In this document: positions 9,791 through 20,434 of the stretch, piece by piece | Layout of the letters: every line of letters begins with the position of its first letter | How positions within the stretch are numbered: the stretch's first letter is position 1 | Assembly (NCBI GenBank): GCA_015680685.1 | Contig: MNCI01020297.1 | Span: 772,694-802,827, forward strand | Length of the DNA: 30,134 nt | Direction: 5' to 3' | Source: Gnetum montanum | Taxonomy: Eukaryota > Streptophyta > Gnetopsida > Gnetales > Gnetaceae | Made by a program: the position numbers and the translations under genes | The notes under the pieces: generated by a model | Told to the model about the DNA's origin: nothing | What the model saw: only the letters and a program-made list of their open reading frames with translations | The model's database searches: none

Positions 9791-10552
9791 TCACCCATGG
9801 ACCAGCATTGACCAAACCAAAAAACACCCAAATTGAAAAATTTGAAAACCCAAATTGAGGCGTTGGAAGCACAGAAAAGGCTTGATCATGGATGAGGATT
9901 GAAGGAAGGTAATTAAGCATGAAAAAGAGACAAAATGGAGAATGGGATAGAAAAAGAAATCTGCAAGGACAAAATCAAACGATGGGACACTGAAACCAGT
10001 CAACCAAGAAATCCAAAGGATGGGAGGCTTAACAAGCACAACTAGGAATATGCAGGTGGATCCTCCCCATAGTAGGTAATAGCCTTTGTAGCCCCTACAT
10101 ACCCTCACCACTAGGGTCCGTGGGCCCTGGTGCTGGTAAGTGGTGTCACCAGTGAAGACTCCAAACCAAGAGAACTCGCCAAGGCATGAGAAAACTACAG
10201 AAAACATGATGAACACACAAAACATAAAAGGTGTAGTGAGGTGAGAACAGAGAGAAGAGGGAATAGATGGAGAGGAGAAAATGGGAAGTCTAAGTGTCGG
10301 CCACATGAAACCCCGTGTGAGAGCATGGTTAAGTGACCCAGTAGAACCGTCCTGAGAAGAGACCCAAAACCATCCACAAACAGTGACATCGTAGTAATAA
10401 ACGAAGTTCCGACCATCCCCCAAGGAAACAAGAATGACCCCACAGAGAACCACACTTCAGGAAAGGTGAGAAGAAGGAAGTGAAATGGGACGAAGTTAGA
10501 GGGGACCAAGGAAGTCCCATAACTACACTGTATGACCCATGAGAGGCGGTCT

Positions 10553-10745
10553 AAGGGGTGTGCTTTGAATTCCCACCACAATTCAATTTTCTTTTCTTTT
10601 TTGTGGGGGAACCACACCATGTGAAGACCCATGCATGTTCGCATGCATTTGACCAAGGGGTGTGCTTTAAATCCTCAGTTTATTTTTTTTAATTTTATTA
10701 TTCTCTCTTCTTCTTTTTTTCAATGAGGACCACACAGGCAACCCA
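10553..10745. repeat. Diverged direct repeat, two copies 102 bp apart
   Basis: AAGGGGTGTGCTTTGAAT at 10553 and AAGGGGTGTGCTTTAAAT at 10655 each precede a T/C-rich stretch and a GGG/GAGGAACCACAC-like string. This indicates an old tandem duplication of about 100 bp. Confidence 0.6.
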
Positions 10746-11172
10746 GGGGAACAAATTCTTCCATGGAGAGAGACTTGGAGTGGGAAGAAATCTATAAGGA
10801 CACACTAGAAACCTGGGGAACAGAATAGAACAATGAATAAAGCACTCCCCTTGAAGTCACACCTGATTCAAACCATTGGATCATCCCTTAGTATAGTAAC
10901 TACACAAGCCACACATTGATTAAAATGTTTTTAAATCAAGGGGTTACATGTTTACAACACAAGGAAAACCATGGAATGGGGAATGGGTGGATGATGTGGA
11001 CTCACAGCCGAGTTTATGAAGTGGAAACGACATAAAATCCAAGGAAAACCATGCAATGACAGGAACCAGATAACTAGGAAGACTATTACAGTACCCATCG
11101 TAATGAAAACCAACCACGCCAAACGATATTATGACAAAAAGTAAACAAAAAGAACACGAGAAATGGAAAACA

Positions 11173-11300
11173 AAAGAAGTGTAAAACAAAAATTGGAAAA
11201 CAAAAAATGGAAAAAAAGGTTGAAGACAAAAAAGTGTAAAACAAAAATTGGAAAATAAAAAGTGGAAGACAAAAAAGTGTAAAACAAAAATGATAAAAAT
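11173..11300. repeat. A-rich short tandem repeat
   Basis: The string AAGTGTAAAACAAAAAT occurs three times (near 11175, 11233 and 11275), separated by variants of TGGAAAA(C/T)AAAAA. The spacing is roughly 42-58 bp. On the coding (minus) strand it is T-rich, just after the integrase end. Confidence 0.7.
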
Positions 11301-11404
11301 GGTGAGGGGTGTAGTGGGATGGATTAGTAGGGATGAGGGTCTCCCCCATGACTGGGTGGAAAGGAGGAAATGCAGAAGATGGAGCGTGGATGACTAGCTG
11401 ATGA

Positions 11405-12480
11405 CACTAGCTATGTGAAGCTCATAGAAAAGTTTGAGTTATTGGCGGTTGACCAAATGTGTTTTGGTGGGATCCCCATGTTTGTGGATGAGCAAGGCCC
11501 TAGATGGGAAGGTTTAGAAGACAATATAAGGTCCCTCCCATAGTTTCTAAAACTTTTTCGGTTGGTATATATGTGAGGGGTTCCAATATAGTACTTTGTC
11601 TCCACATCTAAATGTGACCTTTCAAATCCTAAGATCATGTCGTTTCTTGTTATAGGCCTTGTGGGTTTCATTGGAAAATAGGGCCACTAATTGGTTCTCA
11701 TCTAGCACACTTAAATTGATTAATCATTCTCATTGTGCTAGTGGTAGGTAAAGGCCGAGGTCATAGACGGTGGATAGTGTCCGAAGTTCTGCCTAGATTG
11801 GAAGTGTTGGCAACTTACCATACACTAACTCAGGGAGAGTACCCTACAGGAAGTTTCCAAGTGGAGAGATAGGCCCATAGGGCATCATTGAGCTTAGTAC
11901 TCCAATCCCTCATATATTTGTTAATTTTTCATGTAAGGATCTTGGTAATTTTTCTATTTGTGACTTCGACCTACCTGTTGGCTTAGGGATGATAAGGTGT
12001 TGTGAATTTATGTGTTACCCATAACTGTTGCATGAGTTTTTGAAAAGTGATGCCCGTGAAGTGAGTCCCATTGTTAGAAATGAGTGTGTGAGGCACTCCA
12101 AACCTGGTAACGATTTGTTGCTAGAAAAATCATGCGGCTGTGTTTGAAGAATAGTCAATGACAACTGCCACTTCTACCCACTTTGTATAGTAGTCCACCT
12201 CCATGATGATGTATGCCTTTCTGTTTGACAAGGGGGTGATGGGGCCCATGAATTTGATACCCTAGATGTCAAAGGGCTCCAGTGGCTGAATCCACTGTTG
12301 AGGTCCTTCCAATTGTGCCAACATCCCACCATCTATTTGGCATCGTTCCCAGGAGCAGACGAACAATTATGGATCCCTGAAAAGTGTAGGTCAATAATAC
12401 CCTACAAGCAATATTTTAATGACCGTTCTACATCCAGCATAGTGGCCCCCACAAGGGCCCTCATGAGCATCTTGAAGGAT
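11405..12480 (-). pseudogene. Athila/Tat-type integrase remnant
   Basis: Integrase inserts the cDNA. The HHCC finger begins AHEGPCGGHY and ends C-S-W-E-R-C near 12345. The core shows the first catalytic Asp in VDYYTKWVEV (codon 12193-12195). The second motif reads LISNNGTHF instead of the usual SDNGTHF, with the Asp codon now AAC (12073-12075). The Glu is kept in the motif R-stop-VEVTNR (11965-11967), where two codons of the usual YHPQANGQVE are changed. The C-terminal region is traceable to about 11411. Several stops, one of them just after the second zinc-finger His at 12391, disable it. It follows RNase H without a gap, as in the family. Confidence 0.87.
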
Positions 12481-12699
12481 GCACAGTGTATCATCGTCAA
12501 GGACACACCATCGAACCAAGCCATCTATGCACACCTTGTAGAGGTGGCTATTGATTTCCATGAAATGCTTGGCCTTATGGAGCAACTGTTGTTTTTGTTG
12601 ATGGTTCCATTCTTTTGGCAGCTCCTGGGTTGTAAGGTAGGTGAGGATGCGGTTGAACCAAGGAGATTCCTTAGGTGCTTGAGGATCAACAATGCCTGT

Positions 12700-13134
12700 G
12701 AAGAGGAGTTCATTTGGAAATTGATCGGATAAAGGCTCCGCCTCTTCTACGTTATCCCATCGTAACCAAGAAAAATGGTTAGCGACCACATTCTCGGATC
12801 CCTTTTTCTCTACCATGGTCAGATCAAACTCTTGAAGAATCACTAGCCACCGAATTATGTAGGGGCTCACCATTGGTTTATTCATCAGGAATTGGATAGC
12901 ACTGTGGTTTGTGTGCACAAACACCTCGTATCTAAGCACATAGTGCCAGAATTTTTCCAATGCAAACACCACAACCATTAATTCTTTCTCAGTGATGGTA
13001 TAGTTCAGTTGTGCAGCCACAATGTTAAGGATTGCACAGTGGATATAATATAGACATTTCTGATCATCACACTATGTAAGCATGGTTGCCAAAGCATAGT
13101 TGGAGGCATCCGTATTAATGTGAAAGGATCTGGA
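12700..13134 (-). pseudogene. Athila/Tat-type RNase H remnant
   Basis: The minus strand gives FHINTDASNYAL, with the first catalytic Asp in DAS. AAQLNYTITEKELMVVVFAL follows, the standard Y-x-x-x-E-K-E-L stretch, then the HTNHSAIQFL segment and RWLVILQEFDLTMVEKKGSE. Two positions that are normally Asp read Asn: HTNH (12907-12909; usual TDH) and VVANHFSW (12778-12780; usual VADHLSR). There are a few stops between 13020 and 13135. The C-terminal end joins the integrase linker without a boundary visible by eye. Confidence 0.85.
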
Positions 13135-14230
13135 CTAATCATGTGCCTGTAGAACTAGAGCTTCTACAAGTTTCTGCTTTAGCTCTTGGAATGCAGACTT
13201 GCATTCCTTGGTCCAGAAAAATGGAGTGTCCTTCTTTGTAAGCTCTACCAATGGCCAGGCTATCTTCGAGAAGTGTTCAATGAAGCACCAGTAGTAACCA
13301 GTGTGTCCAAGGAATGACCACACATCTTTGACAGTACTTGGTTGGTGGGTAATTCCTTGGATGACCCTGATCTTTTCAAGGTCTATGATGATCCCTATTG
13401 ATAAAATGCGATGCCCCAACACTATGCCCTCCTGAACCATCAAATGGCTCTTTTGCCAATTAAGCTGCAAATTGGTATCTACACACCTCTTTAGAACTTT
13501 CTCTAGACCATCCAAAGCTGGCTCGAACATGGCACCATAGGTGGAGAAGTCATCCACAAAGACTTCTACACCATTGTCGATTTGTTACTGGAAGATGCTT
13601 AGGACAAGGCATTGGAACGTCACAAGTGCATTGCATAGGCCAAAGGGCATCTTCTTATATGCAAAAGTCCCCCATGGACTCGTGAAAGTAGTTTTTTCCT
13701 AGTCCTCTGGTGTGATTTGGATCTGGTTATATCCACTATAACCATCCAAAAAGCTGGAATATTGGTGTCCTGCGATGGTGTCCAACACCTGGTCCACAAA
13801 TGGAAGCAGGAAGTGGTCCTTGAAATTTTCCATGTTGAGCAACTGGAAGTCGATACAGACCCTCCACTTGCCACCTTTCTTGGGTACGATAATAAGGGGG
13901 CTAACCCACTCGCTATCGGCGATAGAATAGATGAATCCCACCTTCAGCAACTGTTCAATTTCATCTTTTACAACCTGCTTCAATTTGGGATTCAATTGTC
14001 TTTGTGGCTATTTCCATGGCTTTATGGAAGGGTCAAGGTAGATCTGGTGCTGGAAGATCCTAGTATCAATGCCAGTTAGCTCAGGATAGGACCACACGAA
14101 TGCAGCAACCCATTTGTTTACCATCACCAGCAATTTCTTTTTCTATTCAGGAGCAAGGGCAGCATTGATAATTACTAGCTTGCTATTTTCCAAGAATGCA
14201 TACTCTAAGTGAGCCGGTAGGGATTTTAGC
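13135..14230 (-). pseudogene. Athila/Tat-type reverse transcriptase remnant
   Basis: The protease-RT linker ends LPAHLEYAFLENSKLVII (about 14220-14165), a clade signature. RT then shows VVKDEIEQLLKVGFIYSIAD, EWVSPLIIVPKKGGKWRVC, DHFLLPFVDQVLDTIAG, SFLDGYSGYNQIQI, FGLCNA and VFVDDFSTYG. The catalytic pair Asp-Asp is intact here (13549-13554), unlike in the Reina-like RT. Thumb and connection follow (NWQKSHLMVQEGIVLGH, then FLGHTGYYWCFIEHFSKIA). In-frame stops occur, for example after ITPED near 13700. This is the best preserved gene in the window, but it is still broken. Confidence 0.9.
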
Positions 14231-14520
14231 TTAAGGAGCTCTTGCTTGAAGGTCTTAGAGATCTCTAGCTTCCCCCATTCATCTAAGTTGTCAACGATGG
14301 AGGTCCATTGATGGATCTCCTCCATCACATCCATGCTGTTAATATAGGCTTGCACTAGCCCCTCAGACTGTTCCATGCATAATGTGCTACTAGCAGGATC
14401 AGATGTCAGCCACTGGGTGCCTTCTTGGTTAGTGGCTACTGCGTACAAGCACTGTTGAATTGGTGATTCCTCGGTACACCAACTACATGCTTGAATGGAT
14501 GTCCGCTTAGTGGACCATAA
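14231..14520 (-). pseudogene. Protease-RT linker of the Athila/Tat-type polyprotein
   Basis: An open minus-strand stretch between the protease and RT with no catalytic motif. It reads acidic and hydrophilic (for example SMDVMEEIHQWTSIVDNLDE) and runs directly into the LPAHLEYAFL signature of RT. It is part of the polyprotein, not a separate gene. Confidence 0.65.
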
Positions 14521-14930
14521 CTGCTACACACAGTTGCACCCTGAGTCATTGTACGCGATGCATGGAACTCTTTTCTTCTCGATCTTTTCGAAAGGATTTT
14601 CCTTTGAAATTTCCAGGGATAGATCTTGGAGTCCTAGTTGTGCATCCACCATGCTTAGCCAGGCTCTTCCCATGATGATTGGGAAGCTCCCCTTAAAGTT
14701 TTCTACACGGATGACCAGGAAGTTAGCAGGGTAGGATCGCCCACAAACGGTGGTCACAATGTCCTCCACCAAATCCAAAGGAATGGTGATGGATTGATCT
14801 GCTAACTTGAGCCAAATGTTGCTCTTCTTTAGCGGGGGTAGGTTCTAGTTCTTGTACATGTCATGAGAGATTAAATTAACCCTTGACCCTAAATCCAGAA
14901 GAGCTTTTCATGGCTCATTTCTAGCCACCT
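14521..14930 (-). pseudogene. Athila/Tat-type aspartic protease remnant
   Basis: Retropepsin of the polyprotein. The active-site loop reads LLDLGSRVNLISHDMYKN, with the catalytic Asp kept (codon 14893-14895). Next come PLKKSNIWLKLADQSITIP, then DLVEDIVTTVCGRSYPANFL and PIIMGRAWLSMVDAQLGLQD, which correspond to the flap and the C-terminal G-R-A-W signature of this clade. A stop after KN at about 14857 and others upstream break it. A second, more decayed copy of the same protease type lies on the plus strand at 21340-21680. Confidence 0.88.
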
Positions 14931-17493
14931 GAAGATAGATTAGGGGGCTTCCCAAATCTATCAATTTTTGGAAAAGAGAACTAGCTTTGATCCAGTCGTT
15001 CACAGCATGTGTGAGCATTACCATCTAGACATTGGAATGCGGTAGAGTGGAGGACTGCTCGAATGGTATGATGTTCGAGGCGTTGGTAGGTTCAGAGGCA
15101 CTGGCCACAGGTGTAGGGTAGGGTGTGTTCAGATTATTGGGGCAAAATAAAGAACATTTGTGTTGCTTGGATTCTAGTCCACTTAGCAGAGGTGCCGATT
15201 GTAAGTTAACAGCCCTCGTAGCATTTCGTTGTTGTGGCTATGGCGGTATTTCTCCCTGCATGGATGAAGTAGGTGGCAACTAAGAGGGATGATGTGAAGG
15301 AGTGGCAAAAGAAGGTGACAAAGGGTAGAAGTGATGTGGATTTTTCCCCCTGGGTGATGGAGATGAATGTTTAAAATATTCAAGGGCATGATCGTAACTA
15401 GGAAAGGTCACATGACTGGAAGGGTCTCTTGGAGAGACTGGTTGCTGAACATAGTACCCATAAGGATCTACTTGCTTGTAAGGATACTGCTGCCTTGGAG
15501 GTGGCGTCCCCCATGCTCATGGTTGCTGCCACTATTAAAATATTCATACGGTTGTGGAGGCATTCCACTTGGATAGTATCCTTGCTACTGCTAGTGGAAT
15601 TGCCTGGGATTGCCTTGTGGATAAGGTAACCTTTGGGGTGTCTGCCGCTACGCCAAATGAGGGTTCAAGGCATAGACCCCAGACTCTTGAAGCTGGGATA
15701 CCACAGGACAACATCCCTTAGGATGTTCATATTTCCATACGTCACATCCATCATCCTCCTCGGTGTCAGAGTTTGAAACCTGCTCTGCTACAACAACTTG
15801 TCCCTTACCCCTATGTTGGGCACATTTAGCTCCATTCTTCCTACACTGCTCACGGTCACTACCCTATTCTTTGGACTCTTCTACGATTTTCAATGCACTT
15901 TGGAATCTCTTGTCGAAAGAGTCCCACATTTTATCCACCTTTGTCAATATTTCAAATGCAAAATTTTGTAATAGAAAAGTCTTCCTATTCACCACTACTT
16001 TCAATGGTGACTCATCATCCTCATCACAAAAGCAGACCTCTTTCTAAGAGAAGGATCCTAGTTGAATTCTTCGGCACTCTCCTTTTTTCTGAGTTCTCCT
16101 TCCTCTTTGGCCACCTAATCAATGAGGCGCTGAAACTGATGGTCCTTTAGCTCTGACAGCCATCCCTTAGCATACACACTAAGGGTCTTTTGTGTTTCAA
16201 AATGGAGCCCATCTATAATATGGCGAAGCTATGCCCGCTGAGAGTAATCATGACTAGGGCACCGATGCAACAGTGAGTAATACCTGCTCATGGTGGCATC
16301 CAAGGGTTCATGATTCCCTTGTTTCCATCCTTGGATCTACCATCTCAGATTCGTCACTCTAGAGTATGTTTGATATTTGTCATTAAATATTTCAAGCATC
16401 CTACTCCATCTTTTGATTGATTATGGCTCCAAGGACCGGTACCAACTTTCAGCTTCTTTGATCAGTGTACAAGGGAACAACCTCAACCATTGCCAATATT
16501 TATCAATATTTTGTAGGGTGTAGGCGTCATGGAATGCCTACAAATTTGCAGATCATTGTTGTATCCCCCTTCAAATCTAGGGATTTTGTTCATGTCAACA
16601 CACTTGATCTGACTATCCTTCATGTGCCTACTTGAAATGTGAACTGCCTCTGAAATTTGAAGCATACTTCAAGTAGCTAACAATGGCTCATATGAATCAT
16701 AGTCTTGTTGGGGACTATGACAATTTCTGCTACCCATTCTTTCATGCTAGCGAGGGCCACGTGATTGGTTGCGTGCTCCCTCACGTTGCCCCTTTCGAAT
16801 CTGCTTACCACCATCCTTTCTCTCTGACCTTCCCTTATGATGCTCAAAACCTAAGCTAGATGAAGGAGAAGGAGAGGGGTAGGATGGAGAAGAAGGAGAG
16901 GCATCGCCACCACTCTGGTGGCGATCTCCCCATCTACCCTAGTGACAGCCATAGTCATCTCCTCCAGCTTTGCTATGTGACCCGCCATCCCCTTGAAGAT
17001 CGTGGTCACTTGGAGGTTTGTTCTGAATGACTGACTGAACGATCTATGCTCCCAGGTGAAGTTTGGTCGAATAAGTATCATGAAATACGGGATCCCCATC
17101 ATCTTGCAGCCCTTGCAAGAATAAGGGGTTGGTGAATTGCTTCCCCTTCTACTGTTCATATCTCTTTGCCTGCTGTTGATCTCTTGTCCATTGAGCCTCT
17201 GTAGGACGATAGTCCCGATAGTCATGGTCCTCCATGACATACTCTACCACTTGATTTTGGATGCCCAATCTACCCAAATTGTGATATAGCATCGCAGGAA
17301 CTACTCATTCGGGCGGTAGCACGATGCTACCCTCCATGTCTAGCCATTGAAGATGCTCATCCTAATGTAGGATGAATGTGAAATCAGGGACATATTCATC
17401 AGGATGTTTTTACACCACCTGACATTCTTGCAACACCAATGGTTCAAGTGCATCTCTCCTGTGAGTAGACATGTTGGACATTAGATGGTCCAT
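14931..17493 (-). pseudogene. gag: Athila/Tat-type gag remnant
   Basis: The best start is the ATG at 17493 (MDHLMSNMSTHRRD), about 145 bases inside the 5' LTR. The frame runs through a Ser/Pro and Arg-rich region (ASPSSPSYPSPSPSSS near 16880; KQIRKGQREGARNQSRGPR near 16780). After a frameshift near 16570 comes the capsid-type domain (Retrotrans_gag pattern): QNIDKYWQWLRLFPCTLIKE, AESWYRSLEP and SRMLEIFNDKYQTYSRVTNL (16510-16340). AQLRHIIDGLHFETQKTLSV and then a Glu/Lys-rich segment follow (to about 16040). The remainder to 14931 is Pro/Gln/Tyr-rich linker in broken frames. I see no classical CCHC zinc knuckle. There are many TAG/TGA stops. Confidence 0.83.
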
Positions 17494-17619
17494 ATAATTG
17501 GTGTACCTTATGATTAACTTAAGTTCGCCTAATGTGTGTAGATATTTCTACCCTAGGTCCGTTCCAACGACTTAAATGATAATTTCACTAAAGTCAGATG
17601 ATGCATGTAAGAGTAACAG

Positions 17620-17637
17620 TCCTTGGTAATGGTGCCA
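17620..17637 (-). other. Primer-binding site, tRNA-Asp-like
   Basis: The minus strand reads TGGCACCATTACCAAGGA, starting one base inside the 5' LTR. The complement of the plant tRNA-Asp 3' end, recalled as TGGCGCCGTTGCCGGGGA, differs only by five G-to-A changes. tRNA-Asp priming is known for Athila-type elements. Confidence 0.72.
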
Positions 17638-17638
17638 A

Positions 17639-18577
17639 TGATGAGAGGCTAGGTATCCCTACATCCAACCATACGAATCACGAGCGTTCATGTGCGACTT
17701 GGTCGAATTCCGTAGACTATAAGCACTTAACATACACTAGACTTCTAACCAATGAAACCTTGGGTTAGAATAGTCATCATCATCCTAATCTCTCTTGTGA
17801 AGCTCTATTTATGTTGGTTAAGTAAGACTAAGGCTAATGATTTTTATATCTTTTTAATTATCTTTTTTGGCGACTAATTGAAGTATGGAAGGTAAGGAAT
17901 AGACTATAATCTAATCTTTAATTATCCTAGTTTATATTCTAACTACTCCTAGCATAAGTATCCGTTCCCATCTTCCAAGCATGGTCTAAGCATTTCCTAA
18001 CACTACTAGGTTACCAAACGTTAAGCATTGCTGGGCTTACCATGTGTTTGGATTATGTTCGAGATGGTCATACTTATGTCTTTTACGAACTATGAATGAA
18101 CACTATCGATTGAAATTATAATAATGAAAACATAAATAATCAACAAGTAACTAATAAAGAATTAACACATAATTAATAAAGCATAAACATTTTAAACTAT
18201 CAAATGCATGAAACAACTAAGTCCAAATGCTACAAGGTATGCTTGAATAGTTCGTCTTTATTTCCATCACGCCAAGGGGCTCAGATACATCAGCACTCAA
18301 ATAAAGATCCGATCACTTTTCTTACACCTATTGAGGGCACTTGGAAAATATCCTATCTCTTGCAGGAGCAAACTACTAGAGCTTTGATACAACTACTCAA
18401 AAATATGCCTAAATGAGGCGGAAGGCCCTCATATTTATAAATCCGGGAAAGGGGCTACGTAAATGGGGCCACGTCGATGTAGGGTGGCTACGTTGATGGG
18501 CCTGCATCGACGCGGCCGCATATACACGGCCTCGTATACATGGCCCAGTTGATGCATTGAATTTTGACACTTCATCA
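17639..18577 (-). repeat. 5' LTR of the nested Athila/Tat-type element
   Basis: 939 bp with TG..CA ends, aligning with 5330-6243 throughout. On the minus strand the U3 comes first, with GTATAC, GGCC and CATCGACG-type motifs (18455-18550), then TATAAATA (18432-18439) and AATAAA (18257-18262). Differences from the 3' copy are mostly C/T and G/A exchanges. Confidence 0.95.
18432..18439 (-). promoter_or_regulatory. TATA box of the nested element's 5' LTR
   Basis: TATAAATA on the minus strand, 138 bases inside the LTR start. It is identical in the 3' LTR (6123-6130) and the left-edge LTR (202-209). It would drive the gag-pol transcript of the Athila/Tat-type element. Confidence 0.65.
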
Positions 18578-18582
18578 CATGG
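18578..18582. other. Target-site duplication CATGG, right copy
   Basis: CATGG directly follows the 5' LTR terminus (..CACTTCATCA) and matches 5325-5329. The interrupted integrase frame resumes at 18583. Confidence 0.95.
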
Positions 18583-19815
18583 GTATGGAAAAAAGATTGG
18601 AACTTGTGGGTAGGCACTATTTTATGGTAACAAAAGTTTCAAAATTTGTGAAGGAGTGCTTGACATGTTAGAAGTTCAAAGAAGGTAATAGTGTGGATGG
18701 ACACTATATGCATTTGCCAATTTCTAAAGGTTCATGGAAAAGTGTGTTTATGGACTTTGTGAGTGATATTCCAAAGACCAAGAGTGGGAACAATGCAATT
18801 TTTGATGTTGTGTGTAGGTTCTCCAAGATGGCACATTTTATTCCATGCAAGAAGAAGGTGAGTGATGCCTCTCATGCTGCAAATTTATTTTTCTAGCATG
18901 TTGTGAAGTTGAATAGTATTCCTTTGAATATTGTTAGTAATAGAGAATTAAAGTTTACAAGTCATTTTTGGGGTTCCCTTTGGAATATTTTAGGGAAAAG
19001 TTAAATTTTTCTAGTGCAAATCATCCACAATCTAATTGCCAAACGGAGGTGGTAAATGAATCCTTGCTAAAGATAATGAGATGTTTCTGTGATGGATAGC
19101 AAAACAAGTGGAAAGCTTGATGTGTCATGTTGAATTTTTATATAATAATGCTTTTCATGTTGTAGTTGGAAAAATCCCATTTGAGGTGAATTATGAGTTT
19201 TGTCCAAAGATGGTAAACACTTTGAAGAGCTTTGATGGGAAAGCTCAACTTAGTGATAATTTTGTACAAGATATGAGGGATTTCCATGTACAAGTAAAAT
19301 CAAATCTTAATAAGAAGGTTGAAGAGATAGTCTTCAAGAGAAATGAAGACAAGAGAAAGCCTAATTTTGCAATTGGTGACATATTTTGGGTGCACTTGAA
19401 GAAGTAGTAGTTGAATAGTGTTAACTTCTTCAAATTGAAAGCTAAGAAGATGGGGCCTTTCAAAATCAAGGCTAAGATTAATGACAATGCTTTTGAGATT
19501 GATTTATCAAATGATGTTAGTATGTCTTTTATGTTTAATGTTTCAAATCTTATGCAGTATCATGGAACATCTAATAAGGAGACCATATAGGGAAGCATTG
19601 ATGAGTTGAAAGGGGCTATTGATTAGTCCAAGCCTTCAATGGAGAAGAAGGTAATCATACTCAAGTGGAGGAAAGCTTCTAGTAGTTAGGAAGTTAAGAG
19701 GCCTGAATATTTGATCCATTGGGATGATCAATTTGCTAATGATGTTGTATGGGTCCATAAGACCAAACTTGTTGAGTGGGGGATCACTTCTACCCCTACT
19801 TTCTTGTTCACATGA
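18583..19815 (+). pseudogene. Reina-like integrase, C-terminal part, with chromodomain-like tail
   Basis: It continues the zinc finger: the second His in LVGRHYFMV, then C-L-T-C. The core has SWKSVFMDFVSDIPKTKSG (first catalytic Asp), DVVCRFSKMAHFIPCKKK, and NIVSNRELKFTSHFW, where the second catalytic Asp is now Asn (AAT, 18939-18941). It then has SNCQTEVVNESLL (Glu kept). The C-terminal GPF-like region reads KMGPFKIKAKI near 19450. The tail KVIILKWRK, then RPEYLIHWDDQFANDVVWV resembles a chromodomain, expected for chromoviruses, which may direct integration to marked chromatin. The pol stop TGA is at 19813-19815, 29 bases before the 3' LTR. Stops and a frameshift near 18985 inactivate it. 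Confidence 0.88.
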
Positions 19816-19826
19816 GTTTACTTTTT

Positions 19827-19840
19827 AAAGGGTGGGAGAG
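19827..19840 (+). other. Polypurine tract of the Reina-like element
   Basis: AAAGGGTGGGAGAG, purine except one T, ends four bases before the 3' LTR. It is the expected primer site for plus-strand DNA synthesis. Confidence 0.8.
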
Positions 19841-19844
19841 CTGG

Positions 19845-20434
19845 TATAGGAACATTTCTTCTAATTCCCTTGTGCTTGTCCTACAAGTTGTTTTTATAGG
19901 TTTCATGCCTGGAGAAGACCTAGACATGTGTGTCTAGTTTTTGTGTTTATTCTTGTTTTAAATTTTTATGATGAACTTTCTTAGATGTTTTTGCATGTTT
20001 AGAGGTGTTTTTGGCTTATTTTGATGCATTTATCAGGTTCCAAGATCTATGGGGACTTGTTGGAAGGTATTTGGAGGCTCCCAATATAAAGAAAAAGTAC
20101 TTTTATTTTTGGCACATGTAGGATAGATGTCTTCCCTAAAGTAGAGACATCCCAAGTCCAAATGAGATGTCTACATGAAATAAGAGATGTCTATGTCAAT
20201 GAAGAAAAAAATAGATCTAATGTGATGTTTTGACTAAGAAATATCTGAAAGACTCCAGATCCATTTGAGAAACATCTAGAAAGGAAAATAGAAAGCTTCC
20301 TAGGATTTTGGTTCTCTATAATTATGTATGCATTCATCCATGAGAGAGGGAGGAGAGTTGGTATGCAAGGAGAGTTGTGCAAGAGAGAGTGGATGAGCAC
20401 ATTGGGTGAGGATAATTGGTGATTGTAACTCCAA
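19845..20434 (+). repeat. 3' LTR of the Reina-like element, truncated
   Basis: It aligns with 827 to about 1485 of the 5' LTR. The first dinucleotide is TA where the 5' copy has TG. Similarity stops at ACTCCAA (about 20434), so the last roughly 335 bp, equivalent to 1486-1819, are missing. I could not find them in the rest of the window. The sequence after the break is gag-like DNA of another element, so the loss came from deletion, recombination or an insertion that extends beyond what I can see. Confidence 0.85.

Larger units (their letters stand above)
9385..11404. other. Long non-coding spacer between integrase and extra ORF
   Basis: About 2 kb with no supported gene. It holds an AT-rich run (ATTAATTAATTAATTA near 9510), a U3-like segment with TATA box and palindrome (9707-9790), and a diverged direct repeat (10553 and 10655). 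It also holds an A-rich short tandem repeat (11173-11300). Long open frames on the minus strand (9791-10453, 10195-10656) are hydrophobic, lack any recognisable motif and overlap each other, so I do not call them genes. Confidence 0.6.
5330..18577 (-). mobile_element. Athila/Tat-type Ty3/gypsy element, complete in outline, nested
   Basis: A 13.2-kb minus-strand element bounded by two direct LTRs (TG..CA ends) and CATGG duplications. Read from the right it has a 5' LTR (17639-18577), tRNA-Asp-like primer site, gag, protease, RT, RNase H, integrase, a roughly 2-kb spacer, an extra ORF after pol, and a 3' LTR (5330-6243). RT wording such as EWVSPLIIVPKKGGKWRVC, SFLDGYSGYNQIQI and MVQEGIVLGH is characteristic of the Athila/Tat clade. 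A large element with an additional ORF downstream of integrase favours the Athila side, but I cannot place it by phylogeny here. Stops, frameshifts and about one mismatch in ten between its LTRs (judged by eye) show that it is old and inactive. Confidence 0.93.
827..20434 (+). mobile_element. Reina-like Ty3/gypsy chromovirus, split by a nested insertion, decayed
   Basis: The order on the plus strand is 5' LTR, tRNA-iMet primer site, gag, protease, RT, RNase H, integrase, chromodomain-like tail, polypurine tract and the start of a 3' LTR. Domain order and RT/protease wording (for example FPIPRMDD, SKIDLKSGYHQIRI, ILGRPW) match plant chromoviruses of the Reina group. Positions 5330-18577 are foreign, being a minus-strand Athila/Tat-type element. 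Without it and one copy of the duplicated target, the element is about 6.4 kb with an internal region of about 4.8 kb, the expected size for Reina. Many stops and several frameshifts make it non-functional. The last roughly 335 bp of the 3' LTR are missing. Confidence 0.9.

Noticed and set aside
9791-10453. A 220-codon open frame on the minus strand, rich in Phe, Leu, Trp and Ser, looking like a membrane protein.
   Set aside because: It overlaps other long frames in the same spacer, has no recognisable domain, and its hydrophobicity follows from the purine-rich plus strand. The spacer holds promoter-like and repeat sequence instead.
10195-10656. A 153-codon minus-strand open frame.
   Set aside because: Same region and same composition effect. 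It overlaps the 220-codon frame in another phase and has no motif.
12298-12732. A 144-codon plus-strand open frame.
   Set aside because: It is the antisense of the RNase H-integrase region, whose minus-strand frame has clear motifs.
13717-14079. A 120-codon plus-strand open frame.
   Set aside because: It is the antisense of the well-supported reverse transcriptase at 13135-14230.
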